From: an uncultured Campylobacter sp.
Lineage (GTDB): Bacteria > Campylobacterota > Campylobacteria > Campylobacterales > Campylobacteraceae
Length of the DNA: 23,339 bases
NCBI RefSeq assembly: GCF_937997465.1
Contig: NZ_CALKTQ010000323.1
Span: 1 to 23,339, forward strand
Direction of reading: 5' to 3'
Position numbers and translations under genes: made by a program. How positions within the stretch are numbered: position 1 is the stretch's first letter; each line of letters opens with the position of its first letter. The notes beneath the pieces are model-generated. The model ran no database searches. It was not told the DNA's origin and saw only the letters and a program-made list of their open reading frames with translations. Below are positions 15,991 through 23,339 of this stretch, one piece after another.

Positions 15991-18937
15991 GGTTTTTGAG
16001 TATTTTTTAAACGGAGGCGATGCGCAGCTGCTCGTCTGCGAGGATGACAAGGAGGCTATCGCGGCTCTTAGCGCGGCGGAATTTGCCGGGTTTAAGGCCT
16101 TTAGATTGCCTGATTTTAGGGCGCGCGAGGGCGATGATCTGCGTAGCTTTAGCGCCGAGCTTTTTGAGCTCTCCTCCGAGTTATCTAAATTTTACGAATT
16201 TAAGGGCAAAAAGGTCCTCATTAGCCCTGTTTGCACGGTGCTAAACAAACTTCCCGGCAAAAAACATCTACAAAAACTAACGCTAAATTTCGGCGACAAA
16301 ATCGATCCTAGAGAGTTAGCCCAAAAGCTACTGCGCTTTGGCTACGAGGCGGTCGATATCGTAGAGAGCGAGGGCGAGTTTTGCGTTCGCGGCGAGATCA
16401 TCGACATTTTTTGCGTCGGCGCGCAGGAGCCAAACCGCATTTTGCTATTTGACGACGAGATAGAGAGCATCAGGCACTACAGCACGCAAACGCAAATTTC
16501 AAACAAAACCGAGCTAAAAAGCGTTGAAATTTCGCCTTTTATCGCGGCTCTGGGCGAGGCTGAGTTTGAAAAAACGTCCGAAAAAATAAAAGATATGCAA
16601 ACGGACGCGCTAATCAGCGACCTAAAGACGCTCGGATTTTGGGCGATAGATGGATTTATCGACTACACGCGCGAATTTAAAACGGTTTTAACGAAAAAAT
16701 TTGACGGCTTTGAGCGGGATCTAGGCGAGGTGGCAAATTTGCCCGTCTTGCCCGCGGCTAAAGTTTATAAAGATTTAAGCGTAACTTTAAACGTCGATTT
16801 TTTCGAGCTAAATAAAAATAAAAAAATCAAGGTTTTAGCGCGCAACGTTGGTCTTTTTAACGCATTAAATTTGAGCGAATATCAAAACGTAGAGTTCGTG
16901 CAAACCGAAGCAGCGTTAAATTTGGTTTCACCAAGCGAGATCATCGTCTCGCTAAATAAATTTGAAAAGAAAAAACGCGCCAAAAAGCCAGGCCTAGTGA
17001 TCGACGAGCTAAAAGCCGGCGACTACGTCGTGCACGAGGAGTACGGCATCGGCAAATTTACGGGGCTTGAAAAGCTAACCGTGCTAGGCAGGACGCGCGA
17101 GTTCGTCGTGATCGTTTATCAAAACGAAGACAAGCTGCTTTTGCCAGTCGAGCATCTAAATTTGATCGATAGATACGTCGCAAGTAGCGGCAGTATCGCG
17201 GTTTTAGACCGCCTGGGCAAGGCAAATTTCGCCAAGATAAAAGAAAAAGTTAGAGCCAAACTTTTCGTCATCGCGTCAAAAATTATTTCACTAGCCGCCC
17301 AGCGTGAGCTCATCCGCGGCGAGATCATCGCAAAAGATGATGCGGAGTATCTAAATTTCTTGCAAAACGCGGGCTTTGCCTACACGAGAGATCAGGAGCG
17401 CGCATCAAGCGACATCGCAAACGACCTAAAAAGCGGCAAGGTGATGGATAGGTTGCTTAGCGGCGACGTGGGATTCGGTAAAACCGAGGTTGCTATGAAC
17501 GCGATATTTAAGTGCGTAAAATCGGGCTTTCAGGCGCTATTTTTCGTACCGACGACGCTTCTTAGCTCGCAACATTTTAAAAGCTTAAAAGAGAGGCTGG
17601 GCAAATTTGACGTTAGCGTCTTTAAACTCGATCGCTTCACGAGCGCAAAGGAAAAAGCGGCCGCGGTTAAGGCACTGGAGGCGGGGCAGCCTTGCGTTTG
17701 CGTTGGTACGCACTCGCTTTTATCGGTAAAGCCCTCAAATTTAGGCCTCATCATCATCGACGAGGAGCATAAATTCGGCGTCAAGCAAAAAGAAAAACTA
17801 AAAGAGATTTCAAGCGCCTCGCACGTGCTATCTATGAGCGCGACGCCGATACCGCGCAGCCTAAATATGGCGCTTTCAAGCGTCAAAGGCTACTCGGTGC
17901 TACAAACTCCGCCAAGCTCGCGCCTAGACGTGCGAACTAGCGTGCGCGAGTGGGACGAAAAGGCGGTAAAAGAGGCCATCATGCGCGAACTGCGCCGCGG
18001 CGGGCAAATTTTTTATATCCATAACCACATCGCCACGATGCCTCAGGCAAAAAAGCAAATTTTAGACATAATGCCAAATTTGCGCATCCTCACGCTACAC
18101 TCCAAGATCGACGCCAAAACGACCGAAGAGGAGATGATGAAGTTTGAAAACGGCGAGTACGACGTGCTGCTAAGCACCAGCATCGTAGAAAGCGGCATAC
18201 ATCTACCAAACGTAAACACCATCATCATCGAGAGCGCGAATAAATTCGGCATTGCAGACCTGCATCAGCTGCGCGGACGCGTCGGCAGGAGCGACAAGCA
18301 GGCGTATTGTTACTTCCTCGTCGAGGACAAAAACGCTCTAAGCGCGGACGCTCTAAAACGCCTCGTTGCGCTTGAGAGCAACTCGTTTTTGGGCTCGGGC
18401 AGCGTGCTAGCCTATCACGATCTAGAAATCAGAGGCGGCGGCAATCTCGTCGGCGAAGCTCAAAGCGGCCATATCGAGGCAATCGGCTATTCGCTCTACA
18501 TCAAAATGCTTGAAGAAGAGATAAATAAACTGCTAAATAAAGAGAGCTTTGAAAGTGCAAAAATCGATCTGAAACTTAGCATAAACGCGTTTTTAAATTC
18601 GGAGTTTATTGGCGAGGATAGATTGCGTCTGGAGCTATATAGGCGGCTTAGCAAGTGCAAAGAGGTGGCCGAGGTTTACGAGATAGAGGGCGAGATCGAG
18701 GATAGATTTGGCAAACCGGATATCTACACCAAGCAGTTTTTAAGCCTCATTATAATTAAAATTTTAGCGATAAAAGCGGGCTTTAAAGCTATCTCAAACG
18801 CCGAGCAAAATATCGTGTTAACCGCGCAAAACGGTGAGCAAACCAGGCTAAAATCAAAGAGTAAAGACGATGATGACGTGATAGAGGAGATCTTGATCTA
18901 TCTTAGAAAACTAAACAAAGGACGGGCGGAAAAATGA
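15980..18937 (+). CDS. mfd: transcription-repair coupling factor Mfd
   Basis: A 985-residue ATP-driven DNA translocase that removes stalled RNA polymerase and recruits UvrA. In order it shows a shortened UvrB-like N-terminus (about 1-320), an RNA-polymerase-interacting CarD-like domain (LKAGDYVVHEEYGIGKFTG, about 343-361), Walker A GDVGFGKT (495-502), DEEH (594-597), SATPIPRSLNMAL, and the translocation motif LHQLRGRVGRSDKQAYCY (about 760-777). The C-terminal Mfd domain (about 850-960) ends it. E. coli Mfd has 1148 residues. The shorter form is usual in epsilonproteobacteria. The start is GTG, inside the end of folC. The stop overlaps the next ATG by 4 bases (ATGA). Confidence 0.95.
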   Translation: MQSEVFEYFLNGGDAQLLVCEDDKEAIAALSAAEFAGFKAFRLPDFRAREGDDLRSFSAELFELSSELSKFYEFKGKKVLISPVCTVLNKLPGKKHLQKLTLNFGDKIDPRELAQKLLRFGYEAVDIVESEGEFCVRGEIIDIFCVGAQEPNRILLFDDEIESIRHYSTQTQISNKTELKSVEISPFIAALGEAEFEKTSEKIKDMQTDALISDLKTLGFWAIDGFIDYTREFKTVLTKKFDGFERDLGEVANLPVLPAAKVYKDLSVTLNVDFFELNKNKKIKVLARNVGLFNALNLSEYQNVEFVQTEAALNLVSPSEIIVSLNKFEKKKRAKKPGLVIDELKAGDYVVHEEYGIGKFTGLEKLTVLGRTREFVVIVYQNEDKLLLPVEHLNLIDRYVASSGSIAVLDRLGKANFAKIKEKVRAKLFVIASKIISLAAQRELIRGEIIAKDDAEYLNFLQNAGFAYTRDQERASSDIANDLKSGKVMDRLLSGDVGFGKTEVAMNAIFKCVKSGFQALFFVPTTLLSSQHFKSLKERLGKFDVSVFKLDRFTSAKEKAAAVKALEAGQPCVCVGTHSLLSVKPSNLGLIIIDEEHKFGVKQKEKLKEISSASHVLSMSATPIPRSLNMALSSVKGYSVLQTPPSSRLDVRTSVREWDEKAVKEAIMRELRRGGQIFYIHNHIATMPQAKKQILDIMPNLRILTLHSKIDAKTTEEEMMKFENGEYDVLLSTSIVESGIHLPNVNTIIIESANKFGIADLHQLRGRVGRSDKQAYCYFLVEDKNALSADALKRLVALESNSFLGSGSVLAYHDLEIRGGGNLVGEAQSGHIEAIGYSLYIKMLEEEINKLLNKESFESAKIDLKLSINAFLNSEFIGEDRLRLELYRRLSKCKEVAEVYEIEGEIEDRFGKPDIYTKQFLSLIIIKILAIKAGFKAISNAEQNIVLTAQNGEQTRLKSKSKDDDDVIEEILIYLRKLNKGRAEK

Positions 18938-19695
18938 TAGACTGGAACACGACTGCCGCAGCGATTTATAGGCGTAAATTTGGCGCATTAAAAGGCGTGA
19001 TAGACGTTGATTTCACGCAGCTTGAGGGGCTTATCGGGATCGAAAAGCAAAAAGAAGAGCTTGTAGAAAATACGCGAAATTTTTTAGAGGGCCAAGGTGC
19101 AAATCACGCGATACTGTGGGGCGCGCGAGGTTGCGGTAAAAGCAGCCTGGTTAAGGCCGTTTTTACTAAATTTTACCCGGAGGGCTTGCGTCTAATTGAG
19201 CTAAAAAACGACGAGCTGGAGATGATCCCCGAGATCATTTACGAGATCAGGGATAGCAGCTTTAAATTTATCGTTTTTTGCGACGATCTTAGCTTTGAGA
19301 CTGGGGACAGGAGCTATAAATTTTTAAAACCCGTGCTTGAAGGCTCGATCGAAAAAGCGCCTAAAAACGTGCTGGTCTACGCTACTTCAAACCGCCGCCA
19401 CCTGATCAGCGAACTAAAAAGCGACAACGAAGGCGCGAAGGTCGGCGAGACTGAGCTGCACTATAGCGACGCGGTCGAAGAAAAGATCGCGCTTAGCGAT
19501 AGATTCGGGCTTTGGCTCAGCTTTTATCAGGGCAGTTTTGCCGACTATCTAAAGATCGTGGATTTTTACTTTAAAGATTTCGTGGGCGATAGAGCCATGC
19601 TTCACGAGCTGGCTAAACAATACGCCCAGCTTCGCGCTAGCCGCTCTGGACGCACCGCGAGGCAGTTTTATCTAAGCTATAAAGATAAAATTTGA
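18934..19695 (+). CDS. DUF815-family AAA+ ATPase
   Basis: A 253-residue cytoplasmic ATPase of the DUF815 (COG2607) family. After an N-terminal segment with IDWNTTAAAIYRRKFGALKGV comes LEGLIGIEKQKEEL. Walker A is WGARGCGKSSL (about 61-71) and Walker B is FIVFCDDLSFE (about 111-121). A sensor-like YATSNRRHLI follows, then the family-typical EEKIALSDRFGLWLSF, an arginine-finger region. The biochemical role of the family is not established to my knowledge. It starts within the mfd stop (ATGA), so the two are translationally coupled. C. jejuni Cj1084c next to mfd is probably the same gene, from memory. Confidence 0.88.
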   Translation: MIDWNTTAAAIYRRKFGALKGVIDVDFTQLEGLIGIEKQKEELVENTRNFLEGQGANHAILWGARGCGKSSLVKAVFTKFYPEGLRLIELKNDELEMIPEIIYEIRDSSFKFIVFCDDLSFETGDRSYKFLKPVLEGSIEKAPKNVLVYATSNRRHLISELKSDNEGAKVGETELHYSDAVEEKIALSDRFGLWLSFYQGSFADYLKIVDFYFKDFVGDRAMLHELAKQYAQLRASRSGRTARQFYLSYKDKI

Positions 19696-20510
19696 TGGCA
19701 AATTTAACTAGAGTGGGATTTGTCGGCGACATCGTCGGACGCGCGGGACGAAGCGCGGTGATGCAAAATTTGCCCAAATTTAAGCGCGAATTCGAGCTTG
19801 ACTTTATCGTCGCAAACGCCGAAAACGCGAGCGGTGGCTTTGGCCTAACCGCAACCAACGCGCACGAGCTGCTAGACTGCGGCATCGACGTGATCACGGG
19901 CGGCAACCATAGCTTTGATAAAAAAGACGTGGTTGCGTTGATGGAGGCTCTACCTATCATCCGTCCGTATAATCACTTCGCGGGAACTGCGGGACGTGGA
20001 GCAATAAATTTGAACAAAGACGGCAAGAGCCTAAGCGTGGTAAATTTGATGGGGCACTACGGCTTGCCGCATACGAACAACGCCTTTTTAGAAGCCGAGT
20101 GTGCACTGGGCGAGTGCGAGAGCGAAAACATCCTCATAGACTTTCACGCCGAGGCCACGAGCGAGAAAAACGCGTTTTTTAGGCTATTCTGCGGTCGTGT
20201 GGGAGCCATAGCCGGCACTCACACGCACGTGGGCACCGATGATTTGCAAATAGTTAGCGGCACCGCGTACGTGAGCGACGTCGGGCTTAGCGGGGCGTTT
20301 GACGGCGTCATCGGCATGGACGCGGAAGCACCCGTAAAGAGCTTTTTAACGGGGCTCAAGCACTCGTTTAAGGTAAATGAAAAATGCAGGCGGATTTTTC
20401 AAATGGTCGTGTTTGAATTTGACGGCGGACACTGCACGGATGCCTTTAAGGTCCGCGTGATAGACGGAGTTAGCGAGCCTTTGGTGCAGCGAGCGGTCAA
20501 ATTTGCATAA
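19695..20510 (+). CDS. YmdB-family metallophosphoesterase
   Basis: A 271-residue cytoplasmic enzyme of the TIGR00282 / YmdB family. The dinuclear metal site is complete: D12 (GDIVGRAGR), E43 and N44 (NAENASGG), N71 and H72 (GGNHSFD), H151 (DFHAEATSEK), and H176 and H178 (GTHTHVG). B. subtilis YmdB hydrolyses 2',3'-cyclic nucleotides and influences biofilm and sporulation. The role in Campylobacter is unknown. I chose the ATG at 19695, which overlaps the previous stop as TGATG. A TTG one codon upstream (19692) is also open but less likely. It ends the tightly packed part of the run, and 136 bases follow before the next gene. Confidence 0.9.
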   Translation: MANLTRVGFVGDIVGRAGRSAVMQNLPKFKREFELDFIVANAENASGGFGLTATNAHELLDCGIDVITGGNHSFDKKDVVALMEALPIIRPYNHFAGTAGRGAINLNKDGKSLSVVNLMGHYGLPHTNNAFLEAECALGECESENILIDFHAEATSEKNAFFRLFCGRVGAIAGTHTHVGTDDLQIVSGTAYVSDVGLSGAFDGVIGMDAEAPVKSFLTGLKHSFKVNEKCRRIFQMVVFEFDGGHCTDAFKVRVIDGVSEPLVQRAVKFA

Positions 20511-20517
20511 ACGAGCG

Positions 20518-20562
20518 CAAATTTGAGCCGCGCAAGGCTAGCGACGGCTTTTACTCAAATTT
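20518..20562. repeat. intergenic inverted repeat with AAATTTGAG arms
   Basis: AAATTTGAG at 20519-20527 pairs with CTCAAATTT at 20554-20562. Inside it, AGCCG (20526-20530) can alternatively pair with CGGCT (20545-20549). It lies just after the YmdB-type gene, where a terminator is expected, but no T-run follows. The 136-base gap (20511-20646) contains four AAATTT words and no ORF or clear promoter. Confidence 0.45.
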
Positions 20563-20635
20563 AAGCGCGGCGGCGTTTTGGACGATAAATTTGAGCAAGA
20601 GCCGCACGCTAAATTTGCTAATAAACAAAGAAAAA

Positions 20636-20640
20636 AAGGA
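20636..20640 (+). promoter_or_regulatory. ribosome-binding site that sets the magIII start
   Basis: AAGGA lies 6 bases before the ATG at 20647. It favours that start over an in-frame TTG at 20578, which would add 23 polar residues that do not match the family. Confidence 0.65.
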
Positions 20641-20646
20641 AAAACG

Positions 20647-21315
20647 ATGGATAGCACGCAGCTTTTTTTGGCGCTAAAAAACGCGGGCGTAAAGGCTGAT
20701 GCAGACGGCCCTCTGTGGTGGCCAAACGCAGGTACTTTCGAGGTCGTGGTCGGCGCCGTTTTGATACAAAATACCAACTGGAAAAACGCCGATAAAGCGC
20801 TAAACAATTTAAAAAACGCAAATTTGATGAGCCTGGAAGGTATCGTAAAAACGCCCACGGCCGAGCTTGCCTTGCTCATAAAACCTAGCGGCTTTTACAA
20901 CACCAAAGCAAAACGCCTAAAAACGCTTTGCGAGGCGATTTTTAAAAAATTCGGCGATTTTGAAAATTTCAAAGAAAACGTTAGCCGCGAGTGGCTGCTT
21001 GGCGTCAAAGGCATCGGCGCGGAGACCTGCGACGCGGTGCTTTGCTACGCGTGCGGGCGCGAGGTGATGGTCGTAGATAGCTACGCTTTGCGGATTTTGA
21101 GCTTTTTGGGGTATGAGTTTGAAAGCTACGACGAGGCGCAGGAGTGGCTGGGGGCCGTAGATAGCGAGCGGATCTGCGAGGCGTACGGACGCGAGCTGGA
21201 TATGAATGAAATTTACGCCAAATTTCACGGCAAGATAGTGGAGTTTTGTAAGGCGCACTTTAACGGCAAGAGGCTGGACGAAGCAGGCGAGGAGATACTA
21301 AAATCTATAAAATAG
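20647..21315 (+). CDS. magIII: 3-methyladenine DNA glycosylase MagIII
   Basis: A 222-residue base-excision repair enzyme of the helix-hairpin-helix superfamily, matching H. pylori MagIII, which removes 3-methyladenine. Shared elements, recalled from H. pylori, are WWPN at 24-27 (aromatic base pocket), GAVLIQNT (36-43), RPSGFYN-like KPSGFYNTKAKRL (79-91), REWLLGVKGIG (114-124, hairpin), CDAVLCYAC and MVVDSY (141-146) with catalytic D144, and FHGKIVEFCK near the end. Unlike endonuclease III, it has no C-terminal four-cysteine iron-sulfur cluster. The next gene begins 8 bases later. It follows a 136-base gap and may have its own promoter, though I did not find one. Confidence 0.9.
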   Translation: MDSTQLFLALKNAGVKADADGPLWWPNAGTFEVVVGAVLIQNTNWKNADKALNNLKNANLMSLEGIVKTPTAELALLIKPSGFYNTKAKRLKTLCEAIFKKFGDFENFKENVSREWLLGVKGIGAETCDAVLCYACGREVMVVDSYALRILSFLGYEFESYDEAQEWLGAVDSERICEAYGRELDMNEIYAKFHGKIVEFCKAHFNGKRLDEAGEEILKSIK

Positions 21316-21323
21316 GAGCGAAG

Positions 21324-22409
21324 ATGAAGATAAATTTTATAAATTTACAGGCCCAGTATCAAAGATACAAAAACGAAATCGACGAGCAGATCAAAGAGGT
21401 GTTAGATAGCTCGGTCTATATCGGCGGCAAGGTCGGCGAGCTAGAGGAAAATTTGGCTAAATTTAGCGGCGCAAAGCATGCTATAGCTTGCAGTAGCGGC
21501 ACGGACGCGCTATTACTTGCCTTTATGGTGCTTGATATAAAGCCCGGCGATGAGGTCATCACGACGCCTTTTACCTTTATCGCGACGGCCGAGATGATAG
21601 CGTTTCTGGGCGCGAAGCCCGTGTTCGTCGATATCGACGAGAGGACGTATAACATCGATCCGAATTTGATCGAGGCAAAGATCACGCCAAAGACCAAGGC
21701 TATCGTGCCGGTGTCGCTTTTTGGGCAGGCGGCGGATATGGCGGCGATAAACGCTATCGCGCAAAAGCACGGCCTAACTGTTATCGAGGACGCCGCGCAA
21801 AGCTTTGGCGCGAGTCAAAACTGCGTAAAATCCTGCAACCTCTCGCGCATCGCTACGACCTCGTTTTTCCCGGCTAAGCCGCTTGGTTGCTACGGCGACG
21901 GCGGAGCGATATTTACCGACGACGACGCCCTAAACAAAAAGATACGCATCCTGCTAAATCACGGCCAGTCCGAGCGCTACATCCACAAATACATCGGTAT
22001 AAACGGCAGACTCGACGCCATCCAGGCGGGCATTTTAAACGTCAAGCTAAAATACCTTGACGCCGAAATTGCAAAACGCCAAGAGATCGCGGCGAGATAT
22101 ACTGGCGAACTAAAGGGCGTCGTAGCGCCTTTCGTCGCGGAGGGCAACGTCTCGGCGTGGGCGCAGTACTGCATCCGCGTAAAAGATAGAGCGAAAATGC
22201 TAGAAATCTGCGCGCAAAAAGGCGTGCCGACGGGAGTTTATTACCCCGTGCCACTGCATTTGCAAGAGGTGTTTAAGGATCTTGGCTATAAGCTTGGGGA
22301 TTTTGCCGTGAGTGAAGCGGTAGCGCACGATATAATGGCGCTACCGATGTCTGCGTTTGTAACCAAAGAGGAGCAAGACTATGTCATCGAGGTTATAAAT
22401 AATGCTTAA
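21324..22409 (+). CDS. gnnB: GnnB-like sugar aminotransferase (DegT family)
   Basis: A 361-residue PLP enzyme of the DegT/DnrJ/EryC1 family. The Schiff-base lysine is K185 in FFPAKPLGCYGDGG. SSGTDALL (57-64) binds phosphate, and D156 in VIEDAAQSFGAS binds the PLP ring. Overall it resembles WbpE, which aminates a UDP-3-keto-sugar at C3. Paired with the next gene, the better fit is GnnB: GnnA oxidises UDP-GlcNAc at C3 and GnnB transaminates it to UDP-GlcNAc3N, giving lipid A with amide-linked acyl chains. C. jejuni has such a pair (Cj0505c and Cj0504c) at another locus, from memory. AGGAG lies 5 bases before the ATG. It overlaps the next gene by 8 bases. The alternative is a WbpE-like step for a surface polysaccharide. 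Confidence 0.8.
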   Translation: MKINFINLQAQYQRYKNEIDEQIKEVLDSSVYIGGKVGELEENLAKFSGAKHAIACSSGTDALLLAFMVLDIKPGDEVITTPFTFIATAEMIAFLGAKPVFVDIDERTYNIDPNLIEAKITPKTKAIVPVSLFGQAADMAAINAIAQKHGLTVIEDAAQSFGASQNCVKSCNLSRIATTSFFPAKPLGCYGDGGAIFTDDDALNKKIRILLNHGQSERYIHKYIGINGRLDAIQAGILNVKLKYLDAEIAKRQEIAARYTGELKGVVAPFVAEGNVSAWAQYCIRVKDRAKMLEICAQKGVPTGVYYPVPLHLQEVFKDLGYKLGDFAVSEAVAHDIMALPMSAFVTKEEQDYVIEVINNA

Positions 22410-23295
22410 ATTTGCGCTCATAGGTCTTGGCGTCATGGGCAAAAACCACTATCGCGCGCTACAAAACGTCGCTGGCGTGCAGATAGCCGCTCTTTGCGAT
22501 CCGTTTTGCAAGGAAAATTTCGCGCAAAAAATTTACTTGGGTCTTGACGAGATGCTAGAGAGCGAAAATTTAGACGCCGCCGTCATCGCTACGCCGACCT
22601 CGCTACATAAAGAAGCGGCGCTAAAATGCATGCAAAAGGGGCTAAATTTGCTCATCGAAAAACCCGTTTGCGCAAAAGCCGCGGATGCTCAAATTTTACT
22701 TGAGGAAGCTAAACGGCGAGATATAAAGGTAGCCGTCGGGCACGTCGAGCGCTTTAATCCCGCGATCGCAGCGCTAAAAAAAGAGCTAGCAAACAAGGAA
22801 ATTTATAGCGTACAAATAACCAGAAATGCGCCCTTTCCGCAGCGAATCACGGACGTGGGGATACTGGCCGATCTAGCCGTGCACGATATCGATCTGATTA
22901 GATTTTTAAGCGGCAAAGAGATAAAAATCGCCGATATAAAAAGCTCGCGCAAAATACACGCCAAATTTGAAGACAACGCGGTTTTGTCGTTTGAGCTTGA
23001 GGGCGAGATAACGGCTCTCATCGCTACCAGCTGGCTCGCGCACAGACGCAAAAGGACGGTCGAGGTCGCGTGCAAAGGGGCGGTTTATGAGGCTGATTTA
23101 CTAAATCAGAGTCTCGTTAAATTTAGCGAATTTGACGCAAGCGCGTGCAAAATGCAAAATATATTCGTAAAAAGAACCGATCCGCTAACAAGCGAACTGG
23201 AGGACTTCGTACGCTTATTAAGCGGCGGGCAAAGCACGGGAGCAAGTATAAAGGACAGCCTAAAAACGCTAAAAATCATAGAGAGCGCGAGCTAA
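22402..23295 (+). CDS. gnnA: GnnA-like UDP-GlcNAc 3-dehydrogenase (Gfo/Idh/MocA family)
   Basis: A 297-residue NAD-dependent oxidoreductase. The Rossmann motif is GLGVMGKNH (8-16), followed by ATPTSLHKEAA (63-73), EKPVC (86-90, the family EKP), GHVERFNP (113-120, typical of UDP-GlcNAc 3-dehydrogenases) and DLAVHDIDLIRF (157-168) with active-site His and Asp. It would oxidise C3 of UDP-GlcNAc so that GnnB can aminate it. It starts inside the end of gnnB (ATGCTTAA), so the two proteins are made together. The length is near the 300-residue norm for GnnA. The window ends 44 bases after the stop with AT-rich sequence and no visible gene. Confidence 0.8.
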   Translation: MLKFALIGLGVMGKNHYRALQNVAGVQIAALCDPFCKENFAQKIYLGLDEMLESENLDAAVIATPTSLHKEAALKCMQKGLNLLIEKPVCAKAADAQILLEEAKRRDIKVAVGHVERFNPAIAALKKELANKEIYSVQITRNAPFPQRITDVGILADLAVHDIDLIRFLSGKEIKIADIKSSRKIHAKFEDNAVLSFELEGEITALIATSWLAHRRKRTVEVACKGAVYEADLLNQSLVKFSEFDASACKMQNIFVKRTDPLTSELEDFVRLLSGGQSTGASIKDSLKTLKIIESAS

Positions 23296-23339
23296 ATTTT
23301 AGGCTGAAATATAAAAGAAAATTTATTTTTGTATATTTT

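Noticed and set aside
20578..20646. TTG start giving a 23-residue longer MagIII
   Set aside because: The extension is polar and absent from H. pylori MagIII, and the AAGGA site favours the ATG at 20647.
20647..21315. Endonuclease III (nth)
   Set aside because: The helix-hairpin-helix is shared, but the four-cysteine iron-sulfur loop is missing and WWPN and the C-terminus match MagIII.
21324..23295. WbpE-WbpB pair for a surface polysaccharide
   Set aside because: Kept as an alternative only. The GHVERFNP motif and two-gene arrangement fit GnnA-GnnB better, and no acetyltransferase or epimerase is visible in the window.

Overview
This window looks like chromosomal housekeeping DNA from a Campylobacter with a moderate GC content. 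Its protein sequences and gene neighbourhood resemble the C. jejuni Cj1084-Cj1100 region, which I compare from memory. Its base composition and heavy use of the word AAATTT fit the oral, non-thermotolerant group (C. rectus, C. showae, C. curvus) better than AT-rich C. jejuni. I see no insertion sequence, prophage, CRISPR array, tRNA or rRNA.

Left arm (1-3830). On the minus strand, a promoter at about 3786-3815 reads sstT (Na+/serine-threonine symporter), pepF (M3 oligopeptidase) and, after a 172-base gap rich in AAATTT words, a 145-residue protein that resembles the ClpXP adaptor SspB. A hairpin with T-runs on both sides (68-104) closes this unit. It may also end a gene entering from the left on the plus strand.

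Middle (3830-7138). metK (SAM synthetase) reads rightward from its own extended -10 promoter and ends at a hairpin. An orphan four-helix membrane protein follows, then lnt (lipoprotein N-acyltransferase) on the minus strand. The start of lnt overlaps the start of yajC head to head.

Right arm (7111-23295). Fourteen genes run in one direction, with seven overlapping junctions: yajC-secD-secF (Sec translocon accessory complex), a small DUF6394-like membrane protein, leuS, lptE (LPS-assembly lipoprotein), a GGDEF diguanylate cyclase, folC, mfd, a DUF815 ATPase, a YmdB-type phosphodiesterase, then after a 136-base gap a MagIII 3-methyladenine glycosylase, gnnB and gnnA. The last two make the UDP-2,3-diamino sugar used for amide-linked lipid A. 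Several genes therefore serve the envelope: lnt, secDF-yajC, lptE and gnnAB. Others serve DNA repair (mfd, magIII).

The most unusual signal is not a gene. The palindrome AAATTT is roughly 30-fold over-represented in the stretches I counted by hand. It occurs in all three reading frames and between genes, and Asn-Leu pairs are almost always written so as to create it. AAATTT is one form of RAATTY, the methylated word that marks DNA for uptake in C. jejuni. The excess may therefore be a DNA-uptake or modification signature. That is inference.
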